11,200 nt of DNA from Lentisphaerota bacterium (GTDB lineage Bacteria > Verrucomicrobiota > Kiritimatiellia > RFP12 > UBA3636): positions 1 through 11,200 of the forward strand of contig JALHHX010000068.1 of NCBI GenBank assembly GCA_022837245.1. Direction: 5' to 3'. Numbering within the stretch: position 1 is the first letter of the stretch; the number at the start of each line of letters is the position of its first letter. The notes beneath the pieces are model-generated. The model made no database searches and had not been told where the DNA came from. It saw nothing but the letters and a program-made list of their open reading frames with translations. The position numbers and the translations under genes are program-made. This document shows positions 6,229 through 11,200 of the stretch, piece by piece.

Positions 6229-7266
6229 ATGTGGAATAAACTTCAAGGACTTTTTCAAAACGACATCGGCATAGATCTTGGGACTGCCAATACTCTGGTT
6301 TACGTCAAGGACAGAGGGATCGTCATCCGGGAACCGTCCGTTGTCGCCATACAGGAAGGCACTAAACGCGTTTTAGCGGTCGGTGAAGAGGCCAAGCGAA
6401 TGCTTGGTCGCACCCCTGGCAACATCGTTGCCATACGCCCGATGAAATCGGGCGTGATCGCGGATTTCGAGATCACGGAGAAGATGGTCCGCTACTTCAT
6501 CAAGAAGGCCAACAGCCATAAGATGAGGAAGCCCAGGGTCGTCATCGCCGTTCCCGGTGACATTACAGAGGTTGAGAAGAGGGCCGTCAAGGATTCGGCG
6601 ATCAACGCGGGGGCAAGGGATGTTTATCTGATCGAGGAGCCGATGGCGGCGGCGATTGGAGTGGGTCTCCCCGTGCATGAACCGGCAGGCAATATGATCG
6701 TCGATATCGGCGGCGGCACCACGGACGTGGCTCTGATCTCTCTGGCCGGCATTGTTTACGCGAAGAGTGTCCGAGTCGGTGGCGACGAGATGGACAACGT
6801 AATCGTGCAATACATGCGGCGCGTGTACAATTTGATGATTGGCGAAAGAACAGCCGAGGAGCTTAAGATAAGGATCGGGTCCGCATATCCATTGCCGGAG
6901 GAACTGGTGATGGAGGTGAAGGGGCGCGATCTCGTCGCGGGGTTGCCGAAAACCCTGAATATAAGCTCCGAGGAGGTGCGGGAAGCCCTTCAAGAACCTG
7001 TGTCGCAGATCGTGGACTCCGTCCGCATCTGTCTCGAGAAGTGCCCTCCGGAACTATCCGCGGACCTTGTCGATCGCGGCATGGTTCTGGCAGGAGGCGG
7101 CTCCCTTCTGACCGGAATGGATCGCCTGATAGCTGACACCACTGGGTTGCCAGTCCATATGGCGGACGACCCCCTAACGGCAGTGGCCGAAGGTACGGGC
7201 GTGGTGCTGGACGAGCTGGACTGGCTTGCCGAGGTCTCCATGAGCGGTTCTCGCGGCGGCAGATAG
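6229..7266 (+). CDS. mreB: Rod shape-determining actin-like ATPase MreB
   Basis: MreB is a bacterial actin that forms membrane-bound filaments and directs side-wall peptidoglycan synthesis. The product has 345 residues, the family's usual length. The phosphate-1 motif IDLGTANT (15-22), phosphate-2 motif VDIGGGTTD (158-166) and adenosine motif LAGGGSLLTG (287-296) are intact. So is the EEPMAAAIG stretch (136-144) carrying the catalytic Glu. The N-terminus MWNKLQGLFQNDIGIDLG includes the amphipathic membrane-binding segment and aligns with known MreB starts. I therefore prefer ATG 6229, with GGA about seven bases upstream, over the in-frame TTG at 6202. It is the first gene of the cluster mreB-mreC-mreD-mrdA-rodA. 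Confidence 0.97.
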   Translation: MWNKLQGLFQNDIGIDLGTANTLVYVKDRGIVIREPSVVAIQEGTKRVLAVGEEAKRMLGRTPGNIVAIRPMKSGVIADFEITEKMVRYFIKKANSHKMRKPRVVIAVPGDITEVEKRAVKDSAINAGARDVYLIEEPMAAAIGVGLPVHEPAGNMIVDIGGGTTDVALISLAGIVYAKSVRVGGDEMDNVIVQYMRRVYNLMIGERTAEELKIRIGSAYPLPEELVMEVKGRDLVAGLPKTLNISSEEVREALQEPVSQIVDSVRICLEKCPPELSADLVDRGMVLAGGGSLLTGMDRLIADTTGLPVHMADDPLTAVAEGTGVVLDELDWLAEVSMSGSRGGR

Positions 7267-7376
7267 CGCGCGGGCGTCACGGGTTCCTTTCATATATCAT
7301 CAAATTCTTCATGCGTGGCTCAATGCGGCCGAACGCCTGTTTTTCGTATATCGCCGCCACAAACTGAAACGCACGA

Positions 7377-8258
7377 GTGAAGATTAAAAAAGTACTGGCA
7401 TTGGGGATCGCGGCAACCGCCGCGGTCTTGCTGGTGCTGTGGCTTTCAGGTGTTTTCCGCGAAGAGACTGCCGCCGCGGTGCGCGATGTCAACGCCCCCT
7501 TCGGGCGCTTCGCGGTCTCAGTGCGGAACCTGTTCTTCGGTGCGGCGGAGTCAATCGGCGATGCGGTGGCCATCCGCGCCGAAAACGCGGAACTGCATGC
7601 GGAGGTGGAAAAATTGCGCGCCCGGGCGCTGTTGCTTGATGGCGCGAACCAAGAGAATGCAGAACTCAGAAAGGCACTCGCACTCCAGGAGAAAAATCCT
7701 TCGCTGATATGCGCGGAGATCGTCTCACGCGGCGAGGCGGCGGGATGGTGGAACGTGGTGCGCATCGACAAAGGCAGCGACGCCGGCGTGGAACGCCACG
7801 GTGCCGTGATTTCAACGGAGGGACTAGTGGGGCGCGTGGTCGAGGTGACTTCGGACACGGCGGACGTGTTGCTGCTCACGGACGCCAACAGCAAGGTTTC
7901 GTGCTACATCGAGGGCGCAGACCCCGGTGCGCGCGGCGTTCTAACAGGCATGGGCGTGCAGAAGCGGGACGGCATGCTCGATCTCATGCATGTGGTGGAA
8001 CCGATGAGCCTGTCGTACATTGGAAAGGAGCTGAACGTCACTGAAGGCGCGCGGATTTTGACGAGCGGGATTGGCGGCCTATATCCGGCCGGACTGCCGG
8101 TGGGCGAAGTGGTGTCGTCGTCGCCTGATGTGTCACGCCTCTACCGGCGCGCGCGCGTGGCGCCATACGTGGATTTCGCATCGCTCAGGCGTGTGTTCGT
8201 GATGCCGGCAACGGTTGACGCTCGCGCCGTTGCCGCGCGGGAGGGCTTGGCGCGATGA
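7377..8258 (+). CDS. mreC: Rod shape-determining protein MreC
   Basis: MreC is a bitopic inner-membrane protein. Its periplasmic part binds and activates PBP2 and links MreB to the wall-synthesis enzymes. The product has 293 residues: one membrane helix (about 6-25), a coiled coil (about 65-105), then the two-barrel periplasmic domain. The family motifs NVVRIDKGSDAGV (126-138), EGLVGRV (148-154) and ILTSGIGGLYPAGLPVG (227-243) are clear. The start is GTG; an in-frame TGA at 7365-7367 excludes an earlier one. No good ribosome binding site precedes it. The 110 bases between mreB and mreC hold no other supported gene or clear promoter. The stop overlaps the mreD start as ATGA (8255-8258). Confidence 0.95.
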   Translation: MKIKKVLALGIAATAAVLLVLWLSGVFREETAAAVRDVNAPFGRFAVSVRNLFFGAAESIGDAVAIRAENAELHAEVEKLRARALLLDGANQENAELRKALALQEKNPSLICAEIVSRGEAAGWWNVVRIDKGSDAGVERHGAVISTEGLVGRVVEVTSDTADVLLLTDANSKVSCYIEGADPGARGVLTGMGVQKRDGMLDLMHVVEPMSLSYIGKELNVTEGARILTSGIGGLYPAGLPVGEVVSSSPDVSRLYRRARVAPYVDFASLRRVFVMPATVDARAVAAREGLAR

Positions 8259-8806
8259 TGAAAAGACGAATTGCCAGTTCCATGCTGGTGATGTTTGTGG
8301 CAGTCTCCGCCGCCTCGATATGCCAGGAGCTGGTGCCGCCGATTCCGGCAGGAAATGTGAAGGCCCCGTTCTTGATCGGAGTGTTGGCGTATTACGCGAT
8401 GAGGCGCGAGATCGGGTACGCCGTGGCGGCGTCCGTCTGGTGCGCTATGATGAACGACGGCCTCGGCATGATGCCATGGGGCGTATCGCTGCTGTCGTTC
8501 GCGGCGTTTGTGGCGCTGTGCCGTCTCGTTTTCAGGCGCCAGATGGCAGAAAGCACCTTTTCGTGCATGATCTCCGCCGTGGCGGGTGGCATGCTGACAG
8601 ACGTCCTGCAGTACGCGGCCTTGCTGGCGTCGGGGGTATATGAGGCGGTGCCGTTTCACTTTCTTTTGATGCGCCTGGCGGTCATGGCTGCGGCGGCTTT
8701 TGTTGTCACAGGCATCGTGGCGGGTTTTGCCAGGTATTTGGATTACACATCCTCGAATGCGGGGTTTGAAAACGATGGGGACACGTTCAGCTGGGACTCG
8801 ATTTGA
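8255..8806 (+). CDS. mreD: Rod shape-determining membrane protein MreD
   Basis: MreD is a small polytopic inner-membrane protein of the elongasome and a partner of MreC. The product has 183 residues, with several hydrophobic segments: about 7-24, 38-50, 55-70, 75-92, 103-127 and 134-160. A conserved-looking acidic turn after the third (CAMMNDGLGMMPWG) fits the MreD pattern. Family sequence conservation is low, so identity rests mainly on the membrane topology and the position between mreC and mrdA. Translation is coupled to mreC by the ATGA overlap, and its 3' end overlaps mrdA by 32 bases. A hydrophilic tail of about 20 residues (SSNAGFENDGDTFSWDSI) follows the last helix. Confidence 0.85.
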   Translation: MMKRRIASSMLVMFVAVSAASICQELVPPIPAGNVKAPFLIGVLAYYAMRREIGYAVAASVWCAMMNDGLGMMPWGVSLLSFAAFVALCRLVFRRQMAESTFSCMISAVAGGMLTDVLQYAALLASGVYEAVPFHFLLMRLAVMAAAAFVVTGIVAGFARYLDYTSSNAGFENDGDTFSWDSI

Positions 8807-10757
8807 TGCCGAGCGGCTGCGTCTCGCGGCCTTGGCGGTGATTATGATACTGGGCTTCGCGTACCTCGCGGGGTGCCTCTATGAAATACAGATCAAATAT
8901 TCCAGCGTGTATTCAGACGCGCAGGATGAATACAGCTTCCGGCGTGTGCGGCAACCGGCTCCGCGCGGGCGGATCCTCGACCGCAATGGCGTGGTGTTGG
9001 CTGACAACAGTCCCTCGTATTGCGTTGCGCTTTACATAGAGGAGCTGCGCCAACGCGGCGCGTGGTCTAACACGGTGAACCACGTCGATGCAATACTCGA
9101 CCATATTTCCGAGATAATTGACGAGCCGCGCGACGTGGATCGCGACGGCATCTGGGCGCACATAAAACGGCGACGTCCGATCCCGCTCTTCGCCTTCGAA
9201 GGGCTCGACGACGAGCAGCTCGCGCGTCTGGCGGAGTATCCAGGCCCCCTGCCGGGCACTGATATATATGTCAGGGCGCGGCGCATCTATCCGCTTGGCG
9301 ACGTGGCTCCGCACATCATTGGGTACGTCGGCAGCGGACTTCCGCGCGAAGCGGACGAAGCCGGGGCGGCGGGGGAGGCGGACGAGCAGGACGAAGACGA
9401 GGACTATTACTACTCCCTGCCGGACCTCGCCGGCCGCGAGGGGATAGAGCTCGCGTGCGACTCGGAGCTGGCTGGGCGCGGGGGGGGGCACCTGATACGC
9501 GTCAACGCCGTCGGGTACAAGCACGAAGTGATACCGGGCAAGCCGCCGGTGCCTGGCCAGGATGTCGTTCTCACGCTCGACTCCAAATTGCAGAAGGCGG
9601 CTGAGGATGCGCTAGGCGAGAACCGCGGCGCGGCCGTGGTGATCGACTGCTCCAACGGCGACATCGTGGCGATGGCGACCGCGCCGCGCTACAATCTTGG
9701 CGATTTCGTGCCATCTCTATCTTCGAAAACGTGGAGGACGCTCCTCGACGACCCCGCGAAGCCCCTCTACAACCGCGCATCCAGCGGCGTTTACATGCCG
9801 GGCAGCGTGTTCAAACCCGTGGTGGCGCTCACCGCGCTTCAATCGGGGGTCGTAGGCGAGCATGAGCAATACAATTGCGTGGGCTTTGTGAAAATCGGCG
9901 GCCGTTCATTCCGCTGTGCCAATCGCTATGGTCATGGCGAGCTTGATATGCGCAGGGCGATAGCCGTGTCTTGCAACCCATACTTCATAGAAATGGGGCA
10001 GCGATCAGGCTACGAGCCGCTTATTTACGATAATTGCCGACAGCTAGGGTTTGGGGAATCGCCGAAAATCGGGATCCCGACGGCTTCGGGTTTGTTGCCT
10101 TCCAGTAGTTGGAAGCGCGGACGACATGGCGATTCCTGGCGCGCGGGCGACACGGCCAACATCGCGATGGGGCAGGGGTTCATCACGGCATCGCCGTTGC
10201 AGATCGCCCTCATGACGGCCTCGATTGCCACCGATGGCAAAGTGCTGCAGCCGCGCCTCATACGCGATGCGGGCGACGGCCGCGGGGTGCAGGACTGGCT
10301 CGAAGTGCGGAGCACGATGAACTGGAGCCAGCGCAATCTGGACATCGTCAAGATCGGGATGTACGATGCCGTGAACGAACCCTATGGAACCGCGCACCGT
10401 TCACGCTTGCCGGGTCTCAAAGCCGGGGGCAAGACCGGCACCGCCGAATACTACGAGGGCGGCGAGCGCAAGAAACTAGCCTGGATGACCACCTTCGCGC
10501 CGTTCGACGCTCCGCGCTACGTGCTGGCGGTCGTTGCGGAGGATTCAGATGCGGGCGGGCAGACCGCCGCCTCGATAGTGAGGAAGATTATGTATGAGCT
10601 GTTTGAAGAGGATGTGATGAGCGCCGTCGAGCGCGGCGAAGCGCTTCCGATGCATGAATTAGAGGTGGAGCACGAGCCGCCTATTGCGGACATGGCGGAG
10701 GCGGAGGGCGAGAATTTGGAGGGCGTCGCAGCGGCTCCGGATGGAGATGTGGAATGA
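8775..10757 (+). CDS. mrdA: Penicillin-binding protein 2, elongasome peptidoglycan transpeptidase
   Basis: PBP2 is the class B transpeptidase that cross-links side-wall peptidoglycan together with RodA. The product has 660 residues, slightly longer than E. coli PBP2. There is one membrane helix (about 15-37), then the non-catalytic dimerisation/pedestal domain (APRGRILDRNGVVLADNSPSY near 62-81). The transpeptidase domain has all three active-site motifs: SVFK (Ser344 nucleophile, Lys347), SCN (399-401) and KTG (553-555). The phrase GDTANIAMGQGFITASPLQ is also typical of PBP2. An acidic insert (about 189-212, rich in Asp and Glu, ending in a Tyr run) and a Glu-rich tail of about 50 residues are unusual. 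ATG 8775 is preferred (GCGGGG ten bases upstream). In-frame ATG 8757 and the far TTG 8700 are alternatives. It overlaps mreD by 32 bases and rodA by ATGA. Confidence 0.95.
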   Translation: MGTRSAGTRFDAERLRLAALAVIMILGFAYLAGCLYEIQIKYSSVYSDAQDEYSFRRVRQPAPRGRILDRNGVVLADNSPSYCVALYIEELRQRGAWSNTVNHVDAILDHISEIIDEPRDVDRDGIWAHIKRRRPIPLFAFEGLDDEQLARLAEYPGPLPGTDIYVRARRIYPLGDVAPHIIGYVGSGLPREADEAGAAGEADEQDEDEDYYYSLPDLAGREGIELACDSELAGRGGGHLIRVNAVGYKHEVIPGKPPVPGQDVVLTLDSKLQKAAEDALGENRGAAVVIDCSNGDIVAMATAPRYNLGDFVPSLSSKTWRTLLDDPAKPLYNRASSGVYMPGSVFKPVVALTALQSGVVGEHEQYNCVGFVKIGGRSFRCANRYGHGELDMRRAIAVSCNPYFIEMGQRSGYEPLIYDNCRQLGFGESPKIGIPTASGLLPSSSWKRGRHGDSWRAGDTANIAMGQGFITASPLQIALMTASIATDGKVLQPRLIRDAGDGRGVQDWLEVRSTMNWSQRNLDIVKIGMYDAVNEPYGTAHRSRLPGLKAGGKTGTAEYYEGGERKKLAWMTTFAPFDAPRYVLAVVAEDSDAGGQTAASIVRKIMYELFEEDVMSAVERGEALPMHELEVEHEPPIADMAEAEGENLEGVAAAPDGDVE

Positions 10758-11200
10758 AAAATCCGTTCCCATCGTTCGGAGGCAAATACCTTCCAACCGC
10801 CTCCAAATTGAAGCCGCCTTCAATCAACTGGGCTGTCCTCGTGAGTATGCTGTTGCTGCTCGTCATCGGAGTGTTTTTCGTGCGCAGCGCCAACGCGATA
10901 CGCACCGACAGCGTGCATTACCAATATCTGCTCGTCATCAAGCGGTGGATTCCGCTGGGCCTTGCCGTGCATTTCCTCGTGTCGTATTTCGACTATCGGA
11001 AATGGACAGACTGGGGGTGGGTTTTTTATGTCGGCATAACGGTGGCGCTCGTGCTCGTGCTGTTCATCGGCACGGAGCGGCTGGGAGCGCGCCGCTGGCT
11101 GTTCGGCGTGCAGCCGTCAGAGGCGGCGAAGTTTGCTGTGGTGTTGATTATAGCGTTTTTGCTTTCCCGCAGCACTCTCACTAGCGGCTACGCGCGGCTG
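10754..11200 (+). CDS. rodA: Rod shape-determining glycosyltransferase RodA (3' partial)
   Basis: RodA is a SEDS-family peptidoglycan glycosyltransferase that polymerises lipid II with PBP2. The start ATG overlaps the PBP2 stop (ATGA, 10754-10757), so the two are translationally coupled. The frame stays open to the window end: 149 residues of an expected 370 to 400. Visible are a cytoplasmic N-terminus (1-24), membrane helices at about 26-44, 66-80 and 88-106, and the SEDS signature GARRWLFGVQPSEAAKF (111-127), followed by another helix. This signature, which corresponds to 'GAxRWL...xQPSE.xK' in RodA/FtsW, and the location after PBP2 identify RodA rather than FtsW. Confidence 0.95.
   Translation, partial: MKNPFPSFGGKYLPTASKLKPPSINWAVLVSMLLLLVIGVFFVRSANAIRTDSVHYQYLLVIKRWIPLGLAVHFLVSYFDYRKWTDWGWVFYVGITVALVLVLFIGTERLGARRWLFGVQPSEAAKFAVVLIIAFLLSRSTLTSGYARL

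Noticed and set aside
7311..7367. 18-codon frame between mreB and mreC
   Set aside because: It has no ribosome binding site and nothing recognisable in the product. It is too short to support.
10684..11184. + strand frame of 166 codons at the window end
   Set aside because: It overlaps the end of PBP2 and the start of rodA out of frame. The rodA frame from 10754 has the SEDS signature and is the real gene.

Overview
The window looks like chromosomal DNA from a Gram-negative, rod-forming bacterium with moderately high G+C. An outer-membrane beta-barrel protein ending in Phe, a signal-peptide protein with a GspC/PilP-like domain, and a large beta-helix surface protein with a choice-of-anchor-Q-like C-terminus together suggest the PVC group, perhaps Kiritimatiellota, Lentisphaerota or Verrucomicrobiota. 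That placement is an inference from gene style. No rRNA or other marker gene is present to confirm it.

Layout, all genes on the + strand. (1) 3-2609: the 3' part of a very G+C-rich gene for a two-unit right-handed beta-helix protein, whose start lies before the window. (2) 2610-3132: a 523-base stretch with no full-size gene. It holds a good promoter (2750-2779) and a strong ribosome binding site in front of a 33-codon signal-peptide reading frame, which seems to be the stump of a frameshifted exported protein. (3) 3133-4008: an unusual two-domain protein joining a CT398-type coiled-coil/zinc-ribbon module to a PtsN-type EIIA phosphotransferase domain. (4) 4087-5172: an exported GspC/PilP-like protein with a long charged coiled coil, closed by a terminator. 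(5) 5300-6142: an outer-membrane beta-barrel protein with a leader rich in control signals. (6) 6229 to the window end: mreB, mreC, mreD, mrdA (PBP2) and rodA (cut by the window edge), the classical rod-complex (elongasome) cluster in its classical order.

The last five genes act together. MreB filaments under the inner membrane connect through MreC and MreD to the RodA glycosyltransferase and the PBP2 transpeptidase, which insert new peptidoglycan along the side wall. mreC through rodA are translationally coupled by overlaps (ATGA, 32 bases, ATGA). mreB has a strong sigma-70-like promoter (TTGCTT-18-TATAAT) and is separated from mreC by 110 bases.

I found no CRISPR array, tRNA, rRNA, insertion sequence or defence system. 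The points most worth a second look are the zinc-ribbon/EIIA fusion, the frameshifted exported remnant, and the stop codon/promoter/terminator overlap at 5167-5233. I do not see a clearly new multi-gene system.
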